Of a stretch of DNA of 38,854 nt, positions 6,455 through 13,609 are shown in pieces (within the stretch, counting starts at the first letter, position 1; every line of letters begins with the position of its first letter). The stretch spans positions 1 through 38,854 of the forward strand of contig CAZGMS010000185.1 in NCBI GenBank assembly GCA_964526915.1. The letters run 5' to 3'. The position numbers were made by a program, and so were the translations under genes. The notes beneath the pieces are model-generated. The model did no database searches, was not told where the DNA came from, and saw nothing but the letters and a program-made list of their open reading frames with translations. This stretch comes from JAHJDR01 sp964526915 (GTDB lineage: Bacteria; UBA10199; JADGCS01).

Positions 6455-6465
6455 ACTGGTTATCG

Positions 6466-6649
6466 TATAGGGCATCTCTAATAACCATGTTCGTCACGAA
6501 AAATTACAATCTGAGTCGAAACAAGGACGATAAGCAAAAAGCCCGCAGACGTGTAAGGCACGCCACGTTGAGGACTTTTTGTGAAATCGGACGCAGTTGC
6601 AGACCAGAGTGTAATTTTGCAGTAGAAGATGGTTATGAGGTGCCCTATA
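6466..6649. mobile_element. 184-bp MITE-like palindromic element
   Basis: The ends TATAGGGCA (6466) and TGCCCTATA (to 6649) are inverted repeats. Similarity between the arms continues for about 40 bp with small indels and then weakly to the centre, so most of the element is self-complementary. TA at both outer edges could be a target duplication. The 68-codon frame across it encodes nothing recognisable. No transposase is in the window, so any movement would need one supplied elsewhere. Confidence 0.65.
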
Positions 6650-6678
6650 TCTAAATCAACTGAAAGGCTAACAGCTGG

Positions 6679-6757
6679 TACTCTCAGGGGCACAAGCGGC
6701 CTACAATTGACAGTCTGAAAAATCCAGCCGTTGGCTGTTGGCCGTCGACTGTTGACC
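6679..6757. repeat. Two further dispersed repeats at the rpoN 3' end
   Basis: CTCAGGGGCACAAGCG (about 6683-6698) matches units found inside the radical SAM gene at 12529-12699. The stretch CCGTTGGCTGTTGGCCG (from about 6723) resembles the repeat after rng at 15310-15335. The tract ends a few bases from the rpoN stop codon. Confidence 0.65.
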
Positions 6758-6761
6758 GAAT

Positions 6762-8249
6762 TCAAGATACGCGTTTACGTCGTGAGGAGGGTAATATTCC
6801 CATCATTTCCCGATATTTGGCCACAGTTCTGCGGGCAATGTTAATGTTGAGTTGTGTGAGCATGGCCGCGATGGCCTGGTCTGACAAAGGGTTTTTGATG
6901 TCCTCGGTACTGATGTATTGTTTGATCAACTGCTTGACTGCCTCGTTGGCAAAATCCTCACCGCCGCTTGAATTGGTAAGCCCTGTATTGAAAAAATACT
7001 TAAGTTCGAAAATGCCCTGAGGGGAATGAACATATTTTCCATTGGTGGCGCGGCTGACCGTGGATTCGTGAACGCCGATTTCTTCGGCAACGTCTCGCAA
7101 AACGAGTGGTCTGAGTCCTTGCACGCCCTTATCGAAAAAATCTTTCTGAAAGCTCACGATGGATTTGGTAACCTTGTACAATGTTTTTTGTCTTTGATGA
7201 ATGCTCTTGATGAGCCACAGGGCGCTCTTGAGTTTTTCCTGAATGTAGTTTTTTGCCTCATCGTTGAGGGGGTTTTTTTCGTTTCTTTTGGAGGACGCGA
7301 TTTCGCGCATGATGGCCGTTTTGTACAAATTGCTGATTTGCAGTTTTGGCAAGCCGTCTTCGTTTAAAATCACCACATATTCTTCGCCCACTTTTTGCAC
7401 ATAAACGTCGGGAGTGATGTACTGAGGGGTGCCCGTGCTGTAAGCGCGGCCAGGCTTTGGCTCCAGGGCATAGATGACGTCGGCCAGCTCTCTGGTTTTG
7501 CGTGTGGTGAGGTTGAGCTTTTTGCTCAACGCGGCAAAATTGCGCTTTTCAATGAGGTTGAGGTGTTTGTTGATGATGGTTGTCAAAATGGAACGGTCGG
7601 GACCGTATTCTTTGACCTGCAGGAGAAGGCATTCCTTGAGATCACGCGCGCCAACGCCGGGAGGGTCGAGTTCTTGCACGATGCACAAAGAGTCTTCGAG
7701 TTCGTCATAACTGAACGGTGTTTTTTCGGCGAGGTCTTCGAGGCTTGATTGCAAGTAGCCATTGTCGTCGATATTGCCAATCAGTGTGAAACAGGCCTCT
7801 TCTTCCTCGGCTGTGAGGCTACCCATCTTGATTTGCCATTCCAGATGGTCCTGAAGCGAGGTCGCCTGGGACACCATGTTTTCGTAATTGGGTTGTTCCT
7901 CTGTGCTGACCAGAGAACGCGGTTCGCGACTTCCCATGGTGGCAAAATTCTCAACAAAACTGCCCCAATCGAATTCTTTGTTCGAAAGAGGGCTGTTGTC
8001 GACCTTGTCGAATGCCTCGTTGGAATGGGTGGGATTGTCTGTTTGGGCCTCAGCCAACTCTGTCTGTGTTTTTTCGGGAGAGTCCGAATCGGGGGCCTCT
8101 TCGAGAACAGGGTTTTCTAACAGTTCCTTTTGAACGGTTTCGATGAGTTCTGTTCGGGAAAGCTGTAATAATTTGATGGCTTGTTGGAGCTGTGGCGTGA
8201 TGAGCAATTGCTGGGTGAGCTTGAGTGATTGCTTGAGTTCAATGGCCAT
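6762..8249 (-). CDS. rpoN: RNA polymerase sigma-54 factor
   Basis: This 495-residue protein is the alternative sigma factor that recognises -24/-12 promoters and needs AAA+ activators. Region I is Gln/Leu-rich (SLKLTQQLLITPQLQQAIKLLQLS, 8-31). An acidic region II follows (about 50-90), then the core-binding domain. The helix-turn-helix region reads LRDVAEEIGVHESTVSRATNGKYV, and the RpoN box ARRTVAKYRE is intact at 472-481. GGGGAG lies six bases before the ATG. hpf, ptsN and rapZ follow on the strand as in proteobacteria, but pyrG rather than lptB is upstream. No activator with an AAA+ domain is in the window. Confidence 0.97.
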   Translation of the reverse strand: MAIELKQSLKLTQQLLITPQLQQAIKLLQLSRTELIETVQKELLENPVLEEAPDSDSPEKTQTELAEAQTDNPTHSNEAFDKVDNSPLSNKEFDWGSFVENFATMGSREPRSLVSTEEQPNYENMVSQATSLQDHLEWQIKMGSLTAEEEEACFTLIGNIDDNGYLQSSLEDLAEKTPFSYDELEDSLCIVQELDPPGVGARDLKECLLLQVKEYGPDRSILTTIINKHLNLIEKRNFAALSKKLNLTTRKTRELADVIYALEPKPGRAYSTGTPQYITPDVYVQKVGEEYVVILNEDGLPKLQISNLYKTAIMREIASSKRNEKNPLNDEAKNYIQEKLKSALWLIKSIHQRQKTLYKVTKSIVSFQKDFFDKGVQGLRPLVLRDVAEEIGVHESTVSRATNGKYVHSPQGIFELKYFFNTGLTNSSGGEDFANEAVKQLIKQYISTEDIKNPLSDQAIAAMLTQLNINIARRTVAKYREMMGILPSSRRKRVS

Positions 8250-8307
8250 AATCCACTCCCCTAATGTTGCGATAATACCCTGAAAACGACTGATTTAGGG
8301 CTCCACA

Positions 8308-8323
8308 TGCAAATACCATACCA
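8308..8323 (-). promoter_or_regulatory. Possible sigma-54 promoter upstream of rpoN
   Basis: On the minus strand TGGTATGGTATTTGCA has GG and GC separated by exactly 10 bp and a perfect -12 TTGCA; the -24 half (TGGTAT) differs from TGGCAC at two bases. Its start near 8297 would give a leader of about 48 nt for rpoN, suggesting autoregulation. Confidence 0.35.
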
Positions 8324-8340
8324 TTGTAAGAGGTGATGAT

Positions 8341-8356
8341 TGGCATGTCAATTGCT
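8341..8356 (+). promoter_or_regulatory. Possible sigma-54 promoter, plus strand, antisense to pyrG
   Basis: TGGCATGTCAATTGCT matches the -24/-12 consensus at nearly all key bases, with GG-N10-GC spacing. It points away from rpoN into the 3' end of pyrG, where no plus-strand gene is seen, so it would drive an antisense or small RNA if it is real. Confidence 0.35.
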
Positions 8357-8401
8357 AATTGACTCCCGTGTGCAAAAAAAACAATCAACCAATTATAATT
8401 A

Positions 8402-10099
8402 TTAAACAATTTTAATTTTTGCCTTTGGGCCAGGCCGTTTTTTTGATACAGCGTTTAGGGGTTCTTTTTTATTTATCCAATCTTTTTTTCGTGCAAACTG
8501 AATACTGGCCACAATAAAGTCCGCGAAAATGGGATGTGGTTTCATGGGACTGGATTGAAACTCGGGATGAAACTGACATCCCAGAAACCAGGGATGTCCC
8601 TTGATTTCGATAATTTCAACCAAGAGGCCGTCGGGGGATGTTCCAGAGGTCACAAGCCCTTTTTTACACAGTTGCTCTTTGTACTTAAGGTTAAATTCAT
8701 AACGATGTCTGTGTCTCTCAAAAATTTTACGTTCGCCGTAGGCCTCGTGGGCGAAGGTGTTGTTTTCGATCACGCAGGGGTAGTGGCCAAGCCGCATGGT
8801 GGCACCTTTATTGGTGATCGCCTTTTGCTCTGCCATGAGACTGATGACAGGATTTTTGGTTTTGTTGTTGAATTCGTCTGAGTTGGCGTCGGCAAGTCCT
8901 GCCACATGTCTTGCAAACTCAATGACAGCCAGTTGCATCCCCAAGCAGATTCCAAAAAAAGGAATGTTGTTCTCGCGTGCAAACTGGACGGCATTGATCT
9001 TGCCCTCGATCCCCCGATGACCAAAACCACCCGGGACTAAAATACCTGAACACCCCTCAAAATAGTCTCCCAGCGGGGTGTTGTCTTTTTCGAGTTCTTC
9101 GGAATCGATGTATTTGAGTTCGATGCCCACTTTATGGTGATAACCGGCATGACGCAGGGCCTCGTTGAGACTCTTGTACGCGTCGACCACATCGACATAC
9201 TTGCCCACGACAGCGATCGTGATGGTGTCTTGCAGAGCACTGATCGTTTCGCACAGATCACGCCAGTTCTTCAGGTCGGGTTTGCGGGTCCAGATGTTCA
9301 AAAGTTCGATGATTTTTTCGTCCAGTCCCTCGTTGTGCAGAGCCAGAGGCACTTCGTAGATCGAGGCGACATCTTTGGCCATAAAAACGGCGTCGGGAAG
9401 GATATTGCAAAACAAACCGATCTTGTTCTTCATCTCTTGAGGGATGTCGAACTCAGTGCGGCACAAAAGAATGTTTGGTTGAATCCCTATTTCCCTGAGT
9501 TTCTGGACGCTGTGCTGTGTTGGCTTTGACTTGAGCTCTCCCGCGGCGGCGATGTAGGGAATCAGGGTCAGGTGGATGTAAATGGCGTTTTCGTTGCCCA
9601 CATCATAGGCGAATTGCCGGATGGCCTCGATGAACGGGAGACTTTCGATATCGCCGACTGTGCCGCCAATTTCGACGATCAGGACATCCAGATCCTTTGC
9701 GGCCTGCATGACACGGCTTTTGATCTCGTCGGTGATGTGCGGGATGACTTGAACGGTGAGTCCCAAATATTCACCGCGTCGTTCCTTTTGGATAACCGAA
9801 TCATAAATTTTGCCGGTCGTGCAGTTGTTCGTCTTGCTGGTCTTGGACGTGAGGAAGCGCTCATAATGCCCCAAATCGAGATCGGTTTCGGCTCCGTCTT
9901 CTGTTACGAACACCTCGCCGTGCTGAAAGGGACTCATGGTACCGGGGTCCACGTTGATGTAAGGGTCGAGTTTTTGAATCGATACGCGCAAACCTCGGTT
10001 TTCGAGGAGAGCGCCAATCGACGCTGCCGCGATGCCCTTGCCAAGAGAGGAAACGACCCCGCCTGTAACGAAGATAAACTTTGTTTTTGTTTTAGCCAT
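8402..10099 (-). CDS. pyrG: CTP synthase
   Basis: PyrG aminates UTP to CTP using ATP and glutamine. The 565-residue protein has the synthetase domain (FVTGGVVSSLGKGIAAASIG at about 8-27, then DPYINVDPGTMSPFQHGEVFVTEDGAETDLDLGHYERF) and the class I glutamine amidotransferase domain (GGFGHRGIEGK, the catalytic Cys in FFGICLGMQLAVIEFAR, and FHPEF near the C-terminus). The C-terminal tail is basic and slightly longer than usual. The ATG at 10099 is chosen because homology begins there and GGGGGAG lies nine bases upstream; a longer reading to 10153 runs into an inverted repeat. That inverted repeat (10121-10262) begins about six bases before the ribosome site, so the leader may form a large hairpin. 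Confidence 0.97.
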   Translation of the reverse strand: MAKTKTKFIFVTGGVVSSLGKGIAAASIGALLENRGLRVSIQKLDPYINVDPGTMSPFQHGEVFVTEDGAETDLDLGHYERFLTSKTSKTNNCTTGKIYDSVIQKERRGEYLGLTVQVIPHITDEIKSRVMQAAKDLDVLIVEIGGTVGDIESLPFIEAIRQFAYDVGNENAIYIHLTLIPYIAAAGELKSKPTQHSVQKLREIGIQPNILLCRTEFDIPQEMKNKIGLFCNILPDAVFMAKDVASIYEVPLALHNEGLDEKIIELLNIWTRKPDLKNWRDLCETISALQDTITIAVVGKYVDVVDAYKSLNEALRHAGYHHKVGIELKYIDSEELEKDNTPLGDYFEGCSGILVPGGFGHRGIEGKINAVQFARENNIPFFGICLGMQLAVIEFARHVAGLADANSDEFNNKTKNPVISLMAEQKAITNKGATMRLGHYPCVIENNTFAHEAYGERKIFERHRHRYEFNLKYKEQLCKKGLVTSGTSPDGLLVEIIEIKGHPWFLGCQFHPEFQSSPMKPHPIFADFIVASIQFARKKDWINKKEPLNAVSKKRPGPKAKIKIV

Positions 10100-10120
10100 G
10101 ATGAAAAACTCCCCCGTTTC

Positions 10121-10262
10121 GACTCCCCTCGAGACATGTTCTTCAGGCACCACTCAAGAATTTGCCGCTTGCAAATTCTTTCGCCCGCAAAAATCATGGT
10201 GAGATATCATCACGGGACATGAATTTTGCGAAGTGCCTTCAGAACATGTCTCGAGGGGAGTC
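10121..10262. repeat. 142-bp element with long terminal inverted repeats in the pyrG leader
   Basis: Bases 10121-10142 are the exact reverse complement of 10241-10262 (22 bp, core CTCGAGACATGTTCT). Weaker complementarity continues inward, for example AGGCAC with GTGCCT. The interior holds further small palindromes (GAATTTGC...GCAAATTC at about 10159-10178). It may be a MITE or a structured pyrG leader. No convincing target duplication is visible beyond TTT at both flanks. Confidence 0.75.
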
Positions 10263-10371
10263 TTTGCAATCAAATGATATGTCACATTATGGCTGTGACA
10301 AGACAGACAAGACTTAACAAATTCCGACAAAAACACAAGGTGAGAATAAAAAAAATGGGGTGGCTATGAGG

Positions 10372-10400
10372 TTGACTCAGGGCTAAATTCCCGGTAAAAG
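10372..10400 (+). promoter_or_regulatory. Promoter candidate for the thx-radical SAM operon
   Basis: TTGACT (10372-10377) and TAAAAG (10395-10400) are spaced by 17 bp, pointing to thx with a leader of about 97 nt. Between the inverted repeat and this promoter (10263-10371) I see no gene; it is probably the shared upstream region of pyrG and thx. Confidence 0.4.
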
Positions 10401-10435
10401 GATCGTCCCTGCAATGAGGCGGGCTTGTTTATTGA

Positions 10436-10480
10436 TTTGGATTTATTTCGGATTTCGATATTCGGATTTCGGATTTTCAG
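10436..10480. repeat. Degenerate TTCGATATTC-type repeat in the thx leader
   Basis: Repeated units GGATTTCG, GATATTCG and GGATTTCGG resemble one arm of the GAATATCG palindromes found elsewhere in the window. It lies in the 5' leader of thx, just before the ribosome site. Confidence 0.5.
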
Positions 10481-10503
10481 TTTTACGAAAAGGATTAAAC
10501 ATT

Positions 10504-10629
10504 ATGGGTCGAGGCGACAAAAAAACAAAAAAAGGCAAGATCAGTGCGGCTTCCTACGGAAAAAAACGTTCCCACAAAAAGAGAAAGCCGGCTCCCGTTG
10601 TGAAAAAGGATGATGCCCAGAAAGGGTAG
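10504..10629 (+). CDS. Small ribosomal subunit protein Thx (bTHX)
   Basis: This 41-residue, very basic protein starts MGRGDKKTKKGKI and continues SAASYGKKRSHKKRK, matching the Thx family of tiny 30S proteins that bind in the head of the subunit. The ATG at 10504 is chosen because homology starts there and AAAGGA lies about nine bases upstream; a longer reading from 10414 would translate the repeat. The stop is six bases before the radical SAM GTG, suggesting coupling. Confidence 0.85.
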   Translation: MGRGDKKTKKGKISAASYGKKRSHKKRKPAPVVKKDDAQKG

Positions 10630-10635
10630 TGTTCA

Positions 10636-13410
10636 GTGAGTTTGCCCAATCTGCGAGCCCTTCTTTCCAAAATCCAGAAACCTTCCCAATATCTTGGCAA
10701 CGAGGTCAATGCGGTGCACAAGGATTTTCGCTCCTGTGCCGTACGCGTTGTGTTGGTCTTTCCGGACGCGTATGAAATCGGCATGTCACACATGGGGCTA
10801 AGGATCCTCTACGCTATCCTCAATGCCCTGCCGCATGTGGTGGCTGAGCGGTGTTTCTCACCACTGAGGGACTTTGAACAGCTCCTGAGGGAGCAGAAGG
10901 TCCCGCTGTTTTCTCTGGAATCCAAAACCCCGCTGAGCGAATTCGATATCATTGGCATTTCGATCCCGCACGAGATGGCCTACACCAACATCCTGGCCAT
11001 TTTGGATCTGGCAGGGATTCCTTTGTGGCAGAAGGAACGCCATGCGAAACACCCCCTCGTATTGGGCGGTGGTGTGGGGTGTTACAACCCTGAACCTCTG
11101 GCAGATTTTTTTGATGCCTTTGCCTTGGGCGATGGGGAAGACCTGATTGCCGATGTGGCCTGCTTGATGAGTGACTGGAAGCGGGCGCATGGCATCGATA
11201 TGATTTCGCAGAATTCCCAGCCACAATCACGAGCGACCTTATTTGAGAGGCTCACGACCATAGAGGGGATCTATGTTCCGCATTTGTTTGAACCGGTTTA
11301 CTTGCCAGACGGGACAATCAGCCAAATCAAACATCAAAAGCCGGGTTATGAGAAAATCCGCAAGCGGATTGTGTCTGATTTAGGCCAACACGCTTACCCG
11401 ACCAGTTTGGTGGTGCCCAACGCGCGTCTGGTCCATGACCGGGTGGGGTTGGAAATTCAAAGAGGGTGCGCGCGGGGTTGTCGCTTTTGTCAGGCGGGCT
11501 TTGTCGAAAGACCAGTGAGGCAGAGGGATCCCCAAAACGTGGTGTGCATTGCGGACGAAGCTGTCAGACAAACAGGGATGGACGAAATATCGCTGTTATC
11601 TCTATCTGCAGGCGACTACCCCGGCATTGTGTCTCTCGTGAAGGAACTCAATCAGATTTTTTTGGGCAAAAAGATTTCGCTGTCGGTCCCGGCGACGCGT
11701 ACAGAAACGCTCACCCAGGAACTCGTGCAACAGGTGGCGAAGGTTCGAAAAACCGGGTTTACCATAGCCCCCGAAGCGGGATCGGAACGCCTGCGACGTG
11801 TGATCAACAAGGGCAACTTGGCCTCGGATCTGTTTGAGGCCTGCCGGAATGCGTTTTCGCAGGGGTACCGGCTGATCAAGTTTTATTATATGTTTGGACT
11901 GCCCTTTGAAATTGAGGATGACTTGCAGGGCATAGCCCGTGAGGCGGAACAGGCTCTCGCGATTGGCAGGGGTTTTTCGAACGCGGTCAAAATCAATATT
12001 GGATTGTCGCTGTTGATTCCCAAACCGTTCACGCCGTTTCAGTGGGTTTCGCAAATGACCACGGAAGACGCCAAGGCAAAGCTGTCTTTGATCCGACGAA
12101 ATTTGACTAGTCGCGCCATACAGCTCAAGTGGCCCGATTTTTCATCGAGCATGATCGAAGGGCTCTTTGCGCGGGGTGATCGTCGTTTGGGGGCCTTGCT
12201 ATTTGAAGCTTATCGTTTGGGTTGCCGGTTTGATCAATGGCAGGAGCATTTTGACTTTGCCAAATGGGAGGCCGCAATCAAAACGACGGGGGTTGATATT
12301 GGGCATTATCTGTATCGGGAACGTGACGAAAACGAGATTTTTCCCTGGGAGCACTTGTTTGAACAGCTCGACAAAAAGTTTTTGTGGCAGGAATACCAGA
12401 AGGCCCGCGAAGAAAGTCATACGCCTGATTGCACCCAGACCGCGTGTCAGGCCTGTGGGGTGTGCGATTTTGATAAAATCAGAAATAGGGTCGTTCAAAG
12501 CCAAAAGCAGGAAGCAAACGTGGATCGTGGATCGCTTGTGCCCCAGAGGGTATGGATCGCTTGTGCCCCAGAGGGTATGGATCGAGTAGATCATCTTGGA
12601 TCAATCTCGCATTCGCCACAAATAATACTCTCAGGGGAACAAGCGATTCCGACCCGCAAGAGCACGGGCGATTCATATCCTCAAGGGCTCAAGCGACTCA
12701 CGATCCACGATCCACGATCCACGACACACGATCAACGATCCACGATGCACCGCCTCCGTATTCGTTTTGCCAAAAAAGACTGGGCGATTTTTTACGGGCA
12801 CCTTGAGTTGGTGAACATCATCAAAAGGGCCATTTTGCGTTGTGGCCTTTTGGTGGCTTACTCTGAGGGATTTCACCCGCAGATGAAACTCTCCCTGGGG
12901 CCAGCCTTGTCTGTGGGGATTGAAAGTGAGTTTGAATATTTCGATCTTGCCTTGTTGCAAGTCATTGAACCAAATGAATTTATTGAGAAAATGAACTTGG
13001 TTTTGCCAAGCGGTGTTAAATTGCTTTCTGCCGAAAAGGTTGACTTAAATGCCCCGTCCATCTATTCTGCAATGCAGTGGGTTGATTTTGAAATCGATTT
13101 GACCAGTAGTCCGCAAAGCATAGATAGTCAGAAAATTGCGGACGGACTCGAAAGTATCAAAGCGGGTTCAGAGGTTGCCGTGGAACGCGTGAGTAATAAA
13201 AAAGAGGGTTTGGTCAGGAAGATCAGTCTTAACCGCTATATGAATTTGAAAACAGCGAAGGTGACTGACAATAAGTTTTTATGTTTTTCAATACGGAGCG
13301 ATGACGAGGGCAGTCTCAAACCCATCGAGGTTTTGGAGGTGCTGAGCCGGAACTCCAGAGAAGAGTTATCAGGAATATTAATTAAGAAAACTGGTGTGGT
13401 GCTGAATTGA
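10636..13410 (+). CDS. Radical SAM protein fused to a DUF2344 domain
   Basis: The 924-residue protein has an N-terminal cobalamin-binding-like domain (about 30-190) and a radical SAM core with CARGCRFC (about 278-285), the CxxxCxxC cluster motif, continuing to about 600. The C-terminal DUF2344 domain (about 704-924) begins HRLRIRFAKKDWAIFYGHLELV and includes AYSEGFHPQMKLSLGPALSVGIE. The two halves match the TIGR03960 and TIGR03936 families, which in many bacteria adjoin rng as here; the reaction is unknown, and an RNA or ribosome modification is a guess from context. Translation starts at GTG with AAAGGG nine bases before. Residues about 632-703 are encoded by dispersed repeats (12529-12747) and have no similarity to either domain. 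Confidence 0.9.
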   Translation: MSLPNLRALLSKIQKPSQYLGNEVNAVHKDFRSCAVRVVLVFPDAYEIGMSHMGLRILYAILNALPHVVAERCFSPLRDFEQLLREQKVPLFSLESKTPLSEFDIIGISIPHEMAYTNILAILDLAGIPLWQKERHAKHPLVLGGGVGCYNPEPLADFFDAFALGDGEDLIADVACLMSDWKRAHGIDMISQNSQPQSRATLFERLTTIEGIYVPHLFEPVYLPDGTISQIKHQKPGYEKIRKRIVSDLGQHAYPTSLVVPNARLVHDRVGLEIQRGCARGCRFCQAGFVERPVRQRDPQNVVCIADEAVRQTGMDEISLLSLSAGDYPGIVSLVKELNQIFLGKKISLSVPATRTETLTQELVQQVAKVRKTGFTIAPEAGSERLRRVINKGNLASDLFEACRNAFSQGYRLIKFYYMFGLPFEIEDDLQGIAREAEQALAIGRGFSNAVKINIGLSLLIPKPFTPFQWVSQMTTEDAKAKLSLIRRNLTSRAIQLKWPDFSSSMIEGLFARGDRRLGALLFEAYRLGCRFDQWQEHFDFAKWEAAIKTTGVDIGHYLYRERDENEIFPWEHLFEQLDKKFLWQEYQKAREESHTPDCTQTACQACGVCDFDKIRNRVVQSQKQEANVDRGSLVPQRVWIACAPEGMDRVDHLGSISHSPQIILSGEQAIPTRKSTGDSYPQGLKRLTIHDPRSTTHDQRSTMHRLRIRFAKKDWAIFYGHLELVNIIKRAILRCGLLVAYSEGFHPQMKLSLGPALSVGIESEFEYFDLALLQVIEPNEFIEKMNLVLPSGVKLLSAEKVDLNAPSIYSAMQWVDFEIDLTSSPQSIDSQKIADGLESIKAGSEVAVERVSNKKEGLVRKISLNRYMNLKTAKVTDNKFLCFSIRSDDEGSLKPIEVLEVLSRNSREELSGILIKKTGVVLN
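12529..12747. repeat. Repeat tract inside the radical SAM/DUF2344 coding sequence
   Basis: Two copies of a 25-bp unit (GGATCGCTTGTGCCCCAGAG...; 12529-12553 and 12554-12578) are followed, in reverse orientation, by three more degenerate 25-bp units (about 12625-12699) and then by tandem CGATCCA/CGATCAA units (12700-12747). Because 25 is not a multiple of three, the copies are read in different frames, yet the gene stays open. The unit also occurs outside genes at 6679-6698. Confidence 0.8.
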
Positions 13411-13609
13411 ATGGATGAACTTGACGAGGCCTTTTGGCCCGGCACTCATGAACACACAGGTTTTGCCAAAGTTTTTGACATAAAATGAAAAATCCTTTTT
13501 CGTTGTTGTTTATCAACGAAGGGGTTGTTTCGATTGATGTTAGTCATCCGGCTATACCATAGTGTCTTCAGATCCGTCCCGTCATTCCCCACCAGTAAGG
13601 AAATAAAAA

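Noticed and set aside
6448..6654. 68-codon plus-strand frame in the rpoN-hpf gap
   Set aside because: It lies almost wholly within the palindromic element, and its translation reflects the repeat arms.
12529..12699. CRISPR array
   Set aside because: The 25-bp units are directly adjacent with no unique spacers, occur in both orientations, and lie in an open coding sequence with no cas genes nearby.
12552..12806. Separate small gene inside the radical SAM locus
   Set aside because: It is another frame of the repeat tract; the long frame continues into a conserved DUF2344 domain.
10636..13410. Two separate genes (radical SAM and DUF2344) broken by a frameshift
   Set aside because: The reading frame is continuous through the linker and there is no stop codon, so a fusion is the simplest reading.
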